From Nioella sediminis (GTDB lineage Bacteria > Pseudomonadota > Alphaproteobacteria > Rhodobacterales > Rhodobacteraceae), in contig NZ_MNBL01000069.1 of NCBI RefSeq assembly GCF_001879695.1, forward strand, positions 1-44,884: a stretch of 44,884 nt of DNA, written 5' to 3'. The notes under the pieces were generated by a model. The model did no database searches. It was not told the origin of the DNA and saw only the letters and a list, made by a program, of their open reading frames with translations. Of this stretch, positions 16,083-24,494 are shown in pieces. A program made the translations under genes and the position numbers. Each line of letters starts with the position of its first letter. Position 1 is the first letter of the stretch.

Positions 16083-17263
16083 CGCCCCAGCTCCCGCATG
16101 CCGCGGTCGATGCCTTCCAGCGTCATCGGCACCATGCGGCCCTCGAAGATGTCGTGGATCATCTTGATGGATTGGGTGTAACGCCAATGGGGTTCCGGCG
16201 TGGGGTTGATCCACATGTGGTTGGGCCATTGGGCGCGGGCGCGGTCCAGCCAGACCTGTCCGGCTTCCTTGTTCCAATGCTCATTCGCGCCGCCGGGCAT
16301 GGCGATTTCATAGGGGGACATGGCGGCGTCACCCACGAAAATACATTTGTAATCAGACCCGTAGGTGTTCAAAATCTCCTGCGTCGGGATCTGCTCGGTC
16401 CATCGGCGGGCGTTGTCCTTCCACACGCCTTCATAGAGGCAGTTGTGGAAATAGTAGTGTTCCAGATGCTTGAATTCGGACCGGGCGGCGCTGAACAGCT
16501 CCTCCACCACGCGGATATGGGGGTCCATGCTGCCGCCCACGTCGAGGAAGAGGATAACCTTGACGGCATTATGCCGTTCGGGGCGCGTCTTCACGTCGAG
16601 ATAGCCATGTTCCGCCGTGGCGCGGATGGTGCCGTCGAGGTCCAGCTCTTCCTCGGCCCCGGTGCGCGCCCACTGGCGCAGGCGTTTCAGGGCCACCTTG
16701 ATGTTGCGGGTGCCCAGTTCAATGCTGTCATCGAGGTTCTTGAATTCGCGCTTGTCCCAGACCTTGACCGCGCGGCGGTGGCGGCTTTCCTTCTGGCCGA
16801 TGCGCACGCCCTCGGGGTTGTAGCCATAGGCCCCGAAGGGCGAGGTTCCGGCGGTGCCGATCCACTTGTTGCCACCCTGGTGGCGGCCTTCCTGTTCCTT
16901 GAGCCGCTCGCGCAGCGTGTCCATCAGCTTTTCGAACCCGCCAAGGGCCTCGATCTCGGCCATTTCCTCGGCGCTCAGGTGCTTTTCAGCGAGCTTCTGT
17001 AGCCATTCGGCGGGGATCTCGGCCGCTTCCATCACCTGTTCCGGGGTGATCTGTTCCAGCCCGCCAAAGGCATGGGCGAAGGCCCGGTCGAACCGGTCCA
17101 GATGGCGTTCATCCTTCACCATCGCGGCGCGGGCGAGGTAGTAGAACCCGTCAAGGTCATAGGTCACCATGCCGGTGCCCACGGCCTCCAGGAAGGTCAG
17201 GTATTCGCGGACGGAAACCGGGATGCGGGCCGCGCGAAGCGTGTCGAAGAAGGGCAGGAACAT
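16079..17263 (-). CDS. VWA domain protein (CoxE-like)
   Basis: A 394-aa cytosolic protein. Residues 1-230 are charged and alpha-helical; residues about 234-394 form a von Willebrand A domain with MIDAS motif DVGGSM (241-246), in which the first serine of the classical DxSxS is glycine. VWA proteins of this type work with MoxR AAA+ ATPases to assemble metal cofactors or complexes; a MoxR gene lies upstream on the same strand (19413-20255). Conserved arginine/tryptophan-rich C-terminus (WPNHMWINPTPEPHWRYTQS). Last gene of the leftward run. Confidence 0.85.
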   Translation of the reverse strand: MFLPFFDTLRAARIPVSVREYLTFLEAVGTGMVTYDLDGFYYLARAAMVKDERHLDRFDRAFAHAFGGLEQITPEQVMEAAEIPAEWLQKLAEKHLSAEEMAEIEALGGFEKLMDTLRERLKEQEGRHQGGNKWIGTAGTSPFGAYGYNPEGVRIGQKESRHRRAVKVWDKREFKNLDDSIELGTRNIKVALKRLRQWARTGAEEELDLDGTIRATAEHGYLDVKTRPERHNAVKVILFLDVGGSMDPHIRVVEELFSAARSEFKHLEHYYFHNCLYEGVWKDNARRWTEQIPTQEILNTYGSDYKCIFVGDAAMSPYEIAMPGGANEHWNKEAGQVWLDRARAQWPNHMWINPTPEPHWRYTQSIKMIHDIFEGRMVPMTLEGIDRGMRELGR

Positions 17264-17275
17264 GCGCCGCCCCCG

Positions 17276-17443
17276 TCAGCTTCCGCCGCGCAGCAGGAAG
17301 ACACCCACGAAGGTGCCGACGATCAGTCCGATCAGGCCAAGCACGCCCGCGTAATGCAGGATGTCCATGCGGTCGCCCTTGCGCCGCCAGGCCAGGAATG
17401 CGCCAAGCGCGGCCCCGATGACGAGCCCCAGAAGATTTACCAA
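17276..17443 (-). CDS. Small hydrophobic membrane protein, 55 aa, TTG start
   Basis: A short reading frame beginning with TTG behind GGAGAG (4-base spacing). It encodes 55 residues with two hydrophobic segments (about 1-19, MVNLLGLVIGAALGAFLAW, and 33-52, GVLGLIGLIVGTFVGVFLL) joined by a basic loop RRKGDRMD, a two-span inner-membrane hairpin. It sits 10 bp after the DUF2927-type gene and 12 bp before the VWA gene on the same strand, so it is embedded in that operon. Good ribosome site, tight packing and amphipathic layout support a real gene; function unknown. Confidence 0.65.
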   Translation of the reverse strand: MVNLLGLVIGAALGAFLAWRRKGDRMDILHYAGVLGLIGLIVGTFVGVFLLRGGS

Positions 17444-17453
17444 GTCGCTCTCC

Positions 17454-18836
17454 TCAGATTCGGTTCTGCGGGGACAGGGCGGCGACCTCGGTCAGCCGGG
17501 CGCGCACATCCTGATCCCGCCCGAAGCCATAGCGCGCCCATCCAAGCGAGTCGAGGCGCACCGATGCCGCTTCCGACATGCGGCCCTCGATCTCCAGCGC
17601 TTCGGCCTTGATCATCAAAAGGGTGGCCAGAAGCGAGGCATTCTCGGCCCGCGTGGCGGCGGGCAGGGCCTCGTTGACCAGCGTCAGCGCCCGCGCCCCG
17701 TCGCCCGCCGACAGGGCAAAGGCGGCAAGCTGCATGTTCACATGCGCGGTCTGGATGCTGTCGGGGTCGATGCTGCGGAAATTGTTTCCCGCAGCGATGA
17801 AGGCCGTGACAGACGTGTTGGCATCGCGTGACAGGGCCAGCCGCCCTAGCGCGAAATAGGAAAAGCCAAGCCGCGTGTCGGTCCAGCCGTGGTTGGTGGC
17901 GATGGCCACGGCGCGTTGCGCGGCGGCGATGCGGGTGGGGACCGGCTGCCGTCCGCCAAGTGCCTCTTCGATGGCCAGGATCCAGTCCCGATCGATGGGG
18001 CGGGGGGCGATTGCCGTGGCACTGTTGCCTGCGGGATTGAGCCGCGACAGGATCGCGGGCAGGCGTGCTGCGACCTCTTCCCGCGTCATGCCGGACCGCA
18101 GCGACCCGTCGTAATAGGCCCGCAGGATCAGCATGTCGAAGCCGGTCAGGACCGCGTTGAAATTGTCGTCGTTGAAGATCGAGTCCGGCAGCCGGTAGAG
18201 ATCGTTCAAGGGACCAAGCGCCTGACCGATTTCCTCGTGCAGGCAATCGCGCACCTCTTGCGGGCTGACATCGTTGGGGATGAAGACCGTGGCATGTTCG
18301 CGGGTGGTCAGCGTCGTCCAGTCCAGCGTGCGGGAATTGCCTCGCGCAGCGCGGAATTCATCCCATGACGACACGCGCGGCACCACGAAACAGGCAGCCT
18401 GCGGCACGGCGCGCTGCATCCGGGCGCGCGGCAGGGTCTCGATGGTGATCGAGGCGGCGGTGTTGCCATGAGGCACGCGGGAAATGTCGATCCGCGCTTC
18501 GCTGCGCAGTCTTTGAATCAGCCGGTCCAGATCGCGCGACAGGGTGGGCGGGGCGCCAGGGGCGACGGCCACGGTTACCGGGCCTTCAAAGCGGGACAGG
18601 ACCGGGATCAGCCGCCCGCTTTCCATCTGGAAACTCAGATCGAGGAAATCGCGCGCAATCGCGGCGTTCGATCGCGTCGGCGGTGTGGGGTTGGGCGTGC
18701 CGAACATCGACATGGGCGGCAGGGCATTGGGGATCGTGGTTTCCAGCCGACCCGGCACATCCGACAGGCCACCCGGTTCACAGGCGGCGAGGACGATGGC
18801 GGCGGACAGGAGGAGAGCGCTTTTCTTGAACATCAT
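17454..18836 (-). CDS. DUF2927-type lipoprotein
   Basis: A 460-aa lipoprotein: signal peptide MMFKKSALLLSAAIVLAACE with lipobox LAAC (acylated Cys at residue 19), a DUF2927-type domain of about 190 residues (IARDFLDLSFQMESGR through DCLHEEIGQALGPLNDLY, with HEE in a metal-protease-like setting) and a C-terminal helical region of TPR-like character. Probably periplasmic face of a membrane. Start fixed by coupling: the GNAT stop TGA and this ATG are separated by one base. Function of the family is unknown. Confidence 0.78.
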   Translation of the reverse strand: MMFKKSALLLSAAIVLAACEPGGLSDVPGRLETTIPNALPPMSMFGTPNPTPPTRSNAAIARDFLDLSFQMESGRLIPVLSRFEGPVTVAVAPGAPPTLSRDLDRLIQRLRSEARIDISRVPHGNTAASITIETLPRARMQRAVPQAACFVVPRVSSWDEFRAARGNSRTLDWTTLTTREHATVFIPNDVSPQEVRDCLHEEIGQALGPLNDLYRLPDSIFNDDNFNAVLTGFDMLILRAYYDGSLRSGMTREEVAARLPAILSRLNPAGNSATAIAPRPIDRDWILAIEEALGGRQPVPTRIAAAQRAVAIATNHGWTDTRLGFSYFALGRLALSRDANTSVTAFIAAGNNFRSIDPDSIQTAHVNMQLAAFALSAGDGARALTLVNEALPAATRAENASLLATLLMIKAEALEIEGRMSEAASVRLDSLGWARYGFGRDQDVRARLTEVAALSPQNRI

Positions 18837-18837
18837 C

Positions 18838-19293
18838 TCACCCCGTCGCGCGCCGATAGACCATGAAATCGGTCGCCGTTGCGATCTTGTCATAAAGCGC
18901 GCGGGCCGTGCTATTGCCGCTTTGCGTCAGCCAGTAGACAGCGGGGCGTCCTTCGGCATCCGCATCCGCATAGACCGTCTCGATCAGCGCCCGCGCCACG
19001 CCCTGTCCGCGTGCAGTAGGGGTGGTGAACAGGTCCTGCAGATAGGTCACCGGTTCAGGCCGCCAGCCATGGGCATGGGCGATGGCATGGACGACGCCCA
19101 CAGGTGTCTCACCCAACCAAGCGATCCAGCCACGCATATCGGTTACAGCGGGGTCCGAATAGCGCGCAAAGGTCGCGTCGTAGGTGCTGTCGGGAAGCTC
19201 GGTCTTGTAGAAGGCCAGGTAGTCCCGCCATAGCGGGGCCCAGTGGGCACGATCCTCTTTCTGGATCATGCGGATCTTCAGGTTTGTGCTCAC
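18838..19293 (-). CDS. GNAT family N-acetyltransferase
   Basis: About 151 aa with the GNAT fold: LKIRMIQKEDRAHWAPLW at the N-terminus, the acetyl-CoA loop LFTTPTARGQGVARAL (Q/RxxGxG/A form) and the closing NSTARALYDKIA. Acyl acceptor unknown. The GTG at 19293 is chosen because AGAGG lies 8 bases upstream; a TTG further upstream (19371) would add a lysine/glutamate-rich tail unlike the family. It is translationally coupled to the lipoprotein gene downstream. Confidence 0.78.
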   Translation of the reverse strand: MSTNLKIRMIQKEDRAHWAPLWRDYLAFYKTELPDSTYDATFARYSDPAVTDMRGWIAWLGETPVGVVHAIAHAHGWRPEPVTYLQDLFTTPTARGQGVARALIETVYADADAEGRPAVYWLTQSGNSTARALYDKIATATDFMVYRRATG

Positions 19294-19412
19294 CCTCGAC
19301 GCCTCTTTTTCGGTCTCTTTGTTTTTACCAGAGCTAGGGGTCGATTGTGGCACAAATCGGGAGCGGTGCAAGCGAAGTCGGGGAAAGCTGCGGGCAATCC
19401 CCGGACGCGGGA

Positions 19413-20255
19413 TCAGCGCCGCTGCTGCCTTGCCATGAAGGCCAGCCGTTCAAACAGCGCCACATCCTGTTCATTCTTCAATAGCGCGCCGTGCAGTTTC
19501 GGCAGCGCACTGGCCCCGTCACGCTTCAGATCCTCCGGGTCCAGATCCTCGGCCAGCAGCAGCTTGAGCCAGTCCAGAACTTCAGAGGTCGAGGGCTTTT
19601 TCTTCAACCCCTGCTGCTCGCGAATTTCATAGAACTGGGTCAGCGCCTCGGTCAGCAGGCGCGGCTTGATGCCGGGGTGGTGGACCTCGACGATCTGTTT
19701 CAGCGTGTCCAGATCTGGGAAGCGGATATAGTGGAAGAAACAGCGCCGCAGAAACGCGTCGGGCAGTTCCTTTTCGTTGTTCGAGGTGATGATGACGATG
19801 GGGCGGGTCTTCGCGCGGATCGTTTCGCCGGTTTCGTAGACGAAGAATTCCATCCGGTCGAGTTCCTGCAAAAGGTCGTTCGGGAACTCGATATCGGCCT
19901 TGTCGATCTCGTCGATCAGCAGAACGCATTTGCCTTCCGTTTCAAAGGCCTGCCACAGCTTGCCCTTGCGGATATAGTTCGCAACATCGTGAACACGCTC
20001 ATCCCCCAGTTGAGAATCGCGCAAGCGGCTGACGGCGTCATATTCGTACAGGCCCTGCTGCGCGCGGGTCGTGGATTTCACGTGCCATTCGATGATCGGC
20101 AGGCCAAGCGCACCCGCAACCTGCCGTGCCAATTCGGTTTTTCCCGTTCCGGGCTCGCCCTTTACCAGCAAAGGACGCTCCAGCGTCACCGCCGCGTTCA
20201 CGGCTACGGTCAGGTCTTCGGTTGCCACATAGGTGGCCGTTCCGTCGAATTTCAT
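19413..20255 (-). CDS. MoxR-type AAA+ ATPase
   Basis: A 280-aa AAA+ protein: Walker A GEPGTGKT (33-40), Walker B VLLIDEID (111-118, here preceded by GKC), sensor 1 region IITSNNEKELPDAFLRRC with arginine finger, and a helical lid with EVLDWLKLLLAE. MoxR ATPases act as chaperones together with VWA partners such as the one at 16079-17263; here the pair is separated by the GNAT, lipoprotein and small membrane genes. GAGGCG lies 6 bases before the ATG. The 119-bp gap to the GNAT gene may carry its own promoter. Confidence 0.88.
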   Translation of the reverse strand: MKFDGTATYVATEDLTVAVNAAVTLERPLLVKGEPGTGKTELARQVAGALGLPIIEWHVKSTTRAQQGLYEYDAVSRLRDSQLGDERVHDVANYIRKGKLWQAFETEGKCVLLIDEIDKADIEFPNDLLQELDRMEFFVYETGETIRAKTRPIVIITSNNEKELPDAFLRRCFFHYIRFPDLDTLKQIVEVHHPGIKPRLLTEALTQFYEIREQQGLKKKPSTSEVLDWLKLLLAEDLDPEDLKRDGASALPKLHGALLKNEQDVALFERLAFMARQQRR

Positions 20256-20272
20256 TGAAACGCCTCAATAGC

Positions 20273-20301
20273 TTGCCCGGATGCGGGCGCGACCATAACA
20301 C
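20273..20301 (+). promoter_or_regulatory. Possible sigma-70-type promoter for dksA
   Basis: TTGCCC (20273-20278) and TAACAC (20296-20301) are spaced 17 bp apart in the 183-bp gap between the divergent MoxR and dksA genes. The rest of the gap holds short GC-rich hairpins but nothing else I can name. Confidence 0.4.
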
Positions 20302-20438
20302 GCCCTTCCGGGGCGGCAAGCGGGCATTACATGGGGTGACAAGGGGGGCGCGTTCTAGTAATCGGGCGGCAATGCGACCGGGGGGTTTGCCCCATGTGAG
20401 TCGGACACGCCCGCCCCGGTCCCTTTTAGGGGAGCACA

Positions 20439-20861
20439 ATGAAAGCCGAAGTCTTTCTGCCTGAAGATTATCGTCCCGCCGAGGGCGAGCCCTTCATGAA
20501 TGAGCGACAGCTCGAATATTTCCGCCGCAAATTGCTGACCTGGAAAAACGAGCTGCTGGACGAAAGCCGTGGCACCGTTGCCGTGTTGCAGGACGATACC
20601 CGCAACATTCCCGACGTGGCCGACCGCGCATCCGAGGAGACCGACCGCGCGCTGGAACTGCGCACGCGCGATCGTCAGCGCAAGCTGATTGCCAAGATCG
20701 ACTCGGCCCTGCGCCGGATCGACGAGGGTGAATACGGCTATTGCGAAGAGACCGGGGAACCGATCTCGCTCAAGCGTCTGGATGCCCGCCCGATTGCGAC
20801 CCTGAGCCTTGAGGCCCAGGAACGCCACGAGCGGCGCGAAAAGGTCCATCGCGACGACTGA
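20439..20861 (+). CDS. dksA: RNA polymerase-binding transcription factor DksA, zinc-site degenerate
   Basis: A 140-aa DksA/TraR protein that enters the RNA polymerase secondary channel and, with ppGpp, tunes rRNA and amino-acid promoters. Seen: coiled coil (about 20-95) with the acidic tip motif PDVADRAS (Asp 59 and Asp 62, matching the functional aspartates of E. coli DksA) and the C-terminal globular region. Of the four zinc cysteines only one remains (Cys 102 in GYCEET); the second pair is replaced (LSLE). This is the usual alphaproteobacterial long form. Start has AGGGGAG upstream; an intrinsic terminator follows at 20920. Confidence 0.92.
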   Translation: MKAEVFLPEDYRPAEGEPFMNERQLEYFRRKLLTWKNELLDESRGTVAVLQDDTRNIPDVADRASEETDRALELRTRDRQRKLIAKIDSALRRIDEGEYGYCEETGEPISLKRLDARPIATLSLEAQERHERREKVHRDD

Positions 20862-20919
20862 AACCTGCCGCGCCCATTCGGGCGCGACGGTCATGGATCG
20901 GCCCTTTGGGGCCGCCAGC

Positions 20920-20947
20920 ACCGGGGCCGCATCGCCCCGGTGTTTTT
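20920..20947 (+). terminator. Intrinsic terminator of dksA
   Basis: ACCGGGGC and GCCCCGGT (20920-20927 and 20934-20941) form a perfect 8-bp stem with a 6-base loop, followed by GTTTTTCTT. It ends the dksA transcript just before the ribosome site of the monooxygenase gene. Confidence 0.85.
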
Positions 20948-20964
20948 CTTGGAAAGGGCAGTTC

Positions 20965-22137
20965 ATGCTGATCGGGCAGGAGATCACGGTTCTGGGGGCA
21001 GGCATCGGCGGGCTTGCCGTGGCGACGGCTCTGGCGCAGCGCGGCGCGCAGGTGCGGGTGCTGGAACAGGCCGATGCGATCCGCGAAGTTGGTGCCGGAC
21101 TGCAAGTCAGCCCCAATGGCGCCGTGGTGATGAAGGCGCTTGGGCTGGGAGATGCGCTTGCCGCCGCCGCCCCGCGCGCCCGCGCCGTCCTCCTGCGTGA
21201 TTTCCGCCGGGGCGACCCCGTCTTCCGCATGGAGCTCGACCGCGACGACCAGCCCTATCACCTGACCCATCGGGCTGACCTGATCGAGATCCTGCGTCAC
21301 GCTGCAACCGAGGCCGGCGTGGCGGTGGAGCTTGGCCGCAAGGTCGAAGCCGTCACCACGGATGACAGCGCCACCACCCTGCGTTTCGCGGGCGGGGCAG
21401 AGGAGAGCCTGCCACTGGTCATCGGCGCCGACGGGCTGCAGTCGCAGGCCCGTGCCGCGCTCAACCCCGCGACGCGGCCTTTCTTCACCGGCCAGGTCGC
21501 CTGGCGTTGCACGATCCCGCTCGACGCGGCCGATACGCCGCCAGAGGCCACCGTTCATATGGGGCCGGGCCGCCATATCGTGACCTACCCTCTGCGCGGG
21601 GGCGAGCTGATGAACGTTGTCGCGGTCGAGGAACGCGATGGATGGGCCGCCGAGGGCTGGAACCACAAGGACCGCCCCGAGATCCTGCGCGCCGCCTTCG
21701 CCGATTTCGCGCCCGAGATCCGCGATCTGCTGTTCCGCGCCGATCAGGTCTATCTTTGGGGACTCTTTCGCCACCCGGTGGCCAAGACCTGGGGGCAGGG
21801 GCGTCTGGCGCTGCTTGGCGATGCTGCCCACCCGACGCTGCCCTTCCTTGCGCAGGGGGCCAACATGGCGCTGGAAGATGCCTGGGTGCTGGCCGATGCG
21901 CTGGATCAGGAAGACGGTATCGCCACCGCCTTCACCCGCTACCAGGCGCTGCGCAAGGCCCGCTGTGCGCGGATCGTCGATGCCGCATCGCGCAATGCCG
22001 AGAACTACCATCTGCGCCCGGGCCCCTATCGGGCCGCTGCCCATCTGGCGCTCAGACTGGGCGCGCGGCTGGCCCCGAAACTGGCGGCGAACCGCTTCGA
22101 CTGGCTCTACGGCCACGACGTCACCGCCCGGCGCTGA
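20965..22137 (+). CDS. FAD-dependent aromatic-ring monooxygenase (salicylate hydroxylase-like)
   Basis: A 390-aa class A flavoprotein monooxygenase: dinucleotide motif VLGAGIGGLAVATAL (9-23), VGAGLQVSPNG, the DG motif GADGLQSQARAAL and GD motif LLGDAAHPTLPF. It uses NAD(P)H and oxygen to hydroxylate an aromatic or related ring compound; FAD-binding core is complete and length normal. Start MLIGQE at 20965 has GGAAAGGG upstream; the frame extending back to 20809 is dksA shadow. It stands alone between dksA and the protease gene, so the substrate is not indicated by context; salicylate or 6-hydroxynicotinate are family examples. Confidence 0.85.
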   Translation: MLIGQEITVLGAGIGGLAVATALAQRGAQVRVLEQADAIREVGAGLQVSPNGAVVMKALGLGDALAAAAPRARAVLLRDFRRGDPVFRMELDRDDQPYHLTHRADLIEILRHAATEAGVAVELGRKVEAVTTDDSATTLRFAGGAEESLPLVIGADGLQSQARAALNPATRPFFTGQVAWRCTIPLDAADTPPEATVHMGPGRHIVTYPLRGGELMNVVAVEERDGWAAEGWNHKDRPEILRAAFADFAPEIRDLLFRADQVYLWGLFRHPVAKTWGQGRLALLGDAAHPTLPFLAQGANMALEDAWVLADALDQEDGIATAFTRYQALRKARCARIVDAASRNAENYHLRPGPYRAAAHLALRLGARLAPKLAANRFDWLYGHDVTARR

Positions 22138-22442
22138 CGCCACCCCCCCCCGGCCTTCATCTTGGCACTTGTGCCTATTCCGACGCTGCGACTCGGCGGT
22201 TTCGGTCTGCGCAGTTCGTGCAGGGCCTGTCAGCCGCGGCCGCATCCGCCCAAAGACCACAATAGGGGGGGAAGAGGTAAATCACTGACTTCGGCGCGAA
22301 ATCTGTTCCCATTTGCGCGAGTTCACGCCCATGTGACCGGAAATACAGAGGCATTGGTTGATTGACTCCGGCTTCGGGCAAATATCTTCTGTCATCAGAG
22401 GGCAGGGACAGCCTAAACTGGTTTGACCGGAGGAAATCGAGA
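22138..22442 (+). other. Intergenic region upstream of the protease gene
   Basis: About 300 bp without a gene I can support. At 22154-22167 it holds CCTTCATCTTGGCA, matching the first 14 bases of the left block of the composite intergenic element, without the rest. TTGACT (22362-22367) with TATCTT 15 bp later is a weak promoter candidate for the protease gene. GGAGG at 22429-22433 is the ribosome site. Confidence 0.5.
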
Positions 22443-23942
22443 GTGACCATGCAAACCACACATCGCCAGGCCGTCGCGCGGGCCCTACCGCAAAGCCGTT
22501 CCGCGGCACTTCCCATGACGACCCTTCTACTGATCATTGCCATGGCGCTGGCCGCCATTGCCTCGTCCACGCTGCCGGGCCGCGCCCAGGTGGCGGGTCC
22601 GTCCAGCTTTGCCGATCTGGTCGACGAAGTGGGCGACGCGGTGGTCAACATCACCACCACCAGCCTTGTCGCGTCCGGCACCGGTCCGGGGCCGCAGGTG
22701 CCCCCCGGGTCGCCGCTGGAGGATTTCTTCAATGACTTCCTCGATCGCCAGATGCCCGGCATGCCCAATGGCCCTGCGCCGCGTCGCCCCAATGCGCTTG
22801 GCTCGGGCTTCGTGATCTCCGAGGATGGCTTCATCGTAACCAACAACCACGTGATCGAAGGCGCGGACGAGATCATGGTGGAATTCCGCGATGGCAGCGA
22901 ACTGCCCGCCACCGTCATTGGCACCGACCCCAACACCGATATCGCGGTGCTGAAGGTCGAACCCGAAACCCCGCTGACCTTCGTGCCCTTCGGCGACAGC
23001 GACGTGATGCGCGTGGGCGATTGGGTGATGGCCGTGGGCAACCCGCTTGGCCAGGGCTTCTCTGTCTCCGTCGGCATCGTGTCGGCGCGGGAACGGGCGC
23101 TGTCCGGCACCTATGACGACTTCATCCAGACCGATGCGGCGATCAACCGGGGGAACTCGGGCGGGCCGCTCTTTAACATGGCCGGTGAGGTCGTGGGCGT
23201 TAACACCGCGATCCTCAGCCCCAATGGCGGCTCGATCGGGATCGGCTTCTCGATGGCGTCGAATGTCGTGGCCGGAGTCGTGAACCAGTTGCAGGAATTC
23301 GGGGAAACCCGCCGGGGCTGGCTTGGCGTCCGCATTCAGGACGTCACGGCAGAAATCGCAGAAGGCCTGGGGCTGGACGTTGTGACCGGTGCGCTGGTCA
23401 CGGATGTGCCCGAAGGCCCCGCGCGCGCAGCCGGGATGGAAGTGGGTGACGTCATCACCACCTTCGACGGCGTCGAAGTGGATGACACCCGCGAGTTGGT
23501 GCGTGTGGTCGGTGCCTCTGGCGTCGGTGAAACCGTGCGCGTCGTGGTCTATCGCGATGGCGCGACGCAGACGCTGCTGGTGACGCTTGGCCGCCGGGAA
23601 ACCGCCGAATCCGAGGCTTTCCCGGATGCGCCCGGTGCCGAAGTGATGCCATCGTCCGAGATCCTCGGCCTGACGCTGGCCCCCCTGACCGACGAGGCCC
23701 GCGAGGCAAATGGCGTTCAGGATGGCCTGCTGGTCGAAGCGGTGGACCCGGAGTCCGAGGCCGCGGAGCGTGGGCTGGAACCCGGTGACGTGATCACCGA
23801 GGTGGGCCAGCAACCGGTCAGCGACGTGGCTGGTTTCCAGGCCCGCGTGGATGAGGCCGACGAAGCAGGGCAGAACTCGATCCTGCTGCTCATCCGCCGC
23901 GACGGCACCCCGCGTTTCGTGGCGCTGCCGATCGACAAGTAA
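22443..23942 (+). CDS. DegP/DegQ-type periplasmic serine endoprotease (Do family)
   Basis: A 499-aa HtrA protease for envelope protein quality control. An N-terminal signal segment (TTLLLIIAMALAAIASS) exports it; the trypsin-like domain carries His in TNNHVIEG (134), Asp in NTDIAVLK (164) and Ser in GNSGGPL (237), numbered from the internal ATG at 22449. Two PDZ domains follow (about 285-380 and 400-490). GGAGG lies 9 bases before a GTG at 22443 but 15 before the ATG at 22449, so GTG is the more likely start. Single copy in window with its own terminator at 23973. Confidence 0.92.
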   Translation: MTMQTTHRQAVARALPQSRSAALPMTTLLLIIAMALAAIASSTLPGRAQVAGPSSFADLVDEVGDAVVNITTTSLVASGTGPGPQVPPGSPLEDFFNDFLDRQMPGMPNGPAPRRPNALGSGFVISEDGFIVTNNHVIEGADEIMVEFRDGSELPATVIGTDPNTDIAVLKVEPETPLTFVPFGDSDVMRVGDWVMAVGNPLGQGFSVSVGIVSARERALSGTYDDFIQTDAAINRGNSGGPLFNMAGEVVGVNTAILSPNGGSIGIGFSMASNVVAGVVNQLQEFGETRRGWLGVRIQDVTAEIAEGLGLDVVTGALVTDVPEGPARAAGMEVGDVITTFDGVEVDDTRELVRVVGASGVGETVRVVVYRDGATQTLLVTLGRRETAESEAFPDAPGAEVMPSSEILGLTLAPLTDEAREANGVQDGLLVEAVDPESEAAERGLEPGDVITEVGQQPVSDVAGFQARVDEADEAGQNSILLLIRRDGTPRFVALPIDK

Positions 23943-23972
23943 GCGAAAGACCCTGTGTCATGCCAGGGCAGG

Positions 23973-24006
23973 CCCCGTCGGAATGCATCCGGCGGGGCTT
24001 TTCTTG
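23973..24006 (+). terminator. Intrinsic terminator of the protease gene
   Basis: A 10-bp stem GCCCCGTCGG/CCGGCGGGGC (one G-U pair) with 7-base loop (23973-23999), then TTTTCTTGT. Confidence 0.85.
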
Positions 24007-24083
24007 TGGATGGCTTTGCAGTTGGACAGATGGCATCGCGCATGCCACCATAGGTTGATAGTCTACCAGTGGGGAGTGAGACG

Positions 24084-24473
24084 ATGATTGATCCAAAGGC
24101 TGTGGCCGAGATGGCTGCGCAATACACGGCGGCCTGGAATTCCAAATCGGCAGAGGCGGTGGCGTCATTCTACGCGGAAGATGGGGAGATCATCATCAAT
24201 CGCGGCGATCCCTGGACCGGGCGGTCGCGGGTGCAGGATATGGCGGCTGGCTTTTACGCGGATGTGCCGGACCTGACCCTGACCTGTGATGATCTGCGCG
24301 TGTCTGGAAACCACGCGATTTTTGTCTGGAGCTTTACCGGCCATGATGCAGGGACGGGAAATGCTCTGCACGTGAGAGGCTGGGAAGAGTGGGAGCTGAC
24401 CGACGATCTGAAAGTCGCGGCGTCGCGGGGTTGGTTCGATGCGGATGACTATGCCCGGCAAGCAGCGGGATAG
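24084..24473 (+). CDS. NTF2-like (SnoaL) family protein
   Basis: A 129-aa protein of the nuclear-transport-factor-2 fold: helical start VAEMAAQYTAAWNSKSAEAV, then FYAEDGEIIINRGDPWTGR and VWSFTGHDAGTGNALHVRGWEEW strands forming a small ligand cavity. Members are isomerases, hydrolases or binding proteins; no catalytic assignment possible. GGGGAG upstream sets the start. The upstream region 24047-24056 (ACCATAGGTT) resembles the operator-like word ACCATTGGTA found by the neighbouring tetR gene in 8 of 10 positions. It converges with tetR across 21 bp. Confidence 0.75.
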   Translation: MIDPKAVAEMAAQYTAAWNSKSAEAVASFYAEDGEIIINRGDPWTGRSRVQDMAAGFYADVPDLTLTCDDLRVSGNHAIFVWSFTGHDAGTGNALHVRGWEEWELTDDLKVAASRGWFDADDYARQAAG

Positions 24474-24494
24474 GGCGCGCTTCCGAAATGCATT

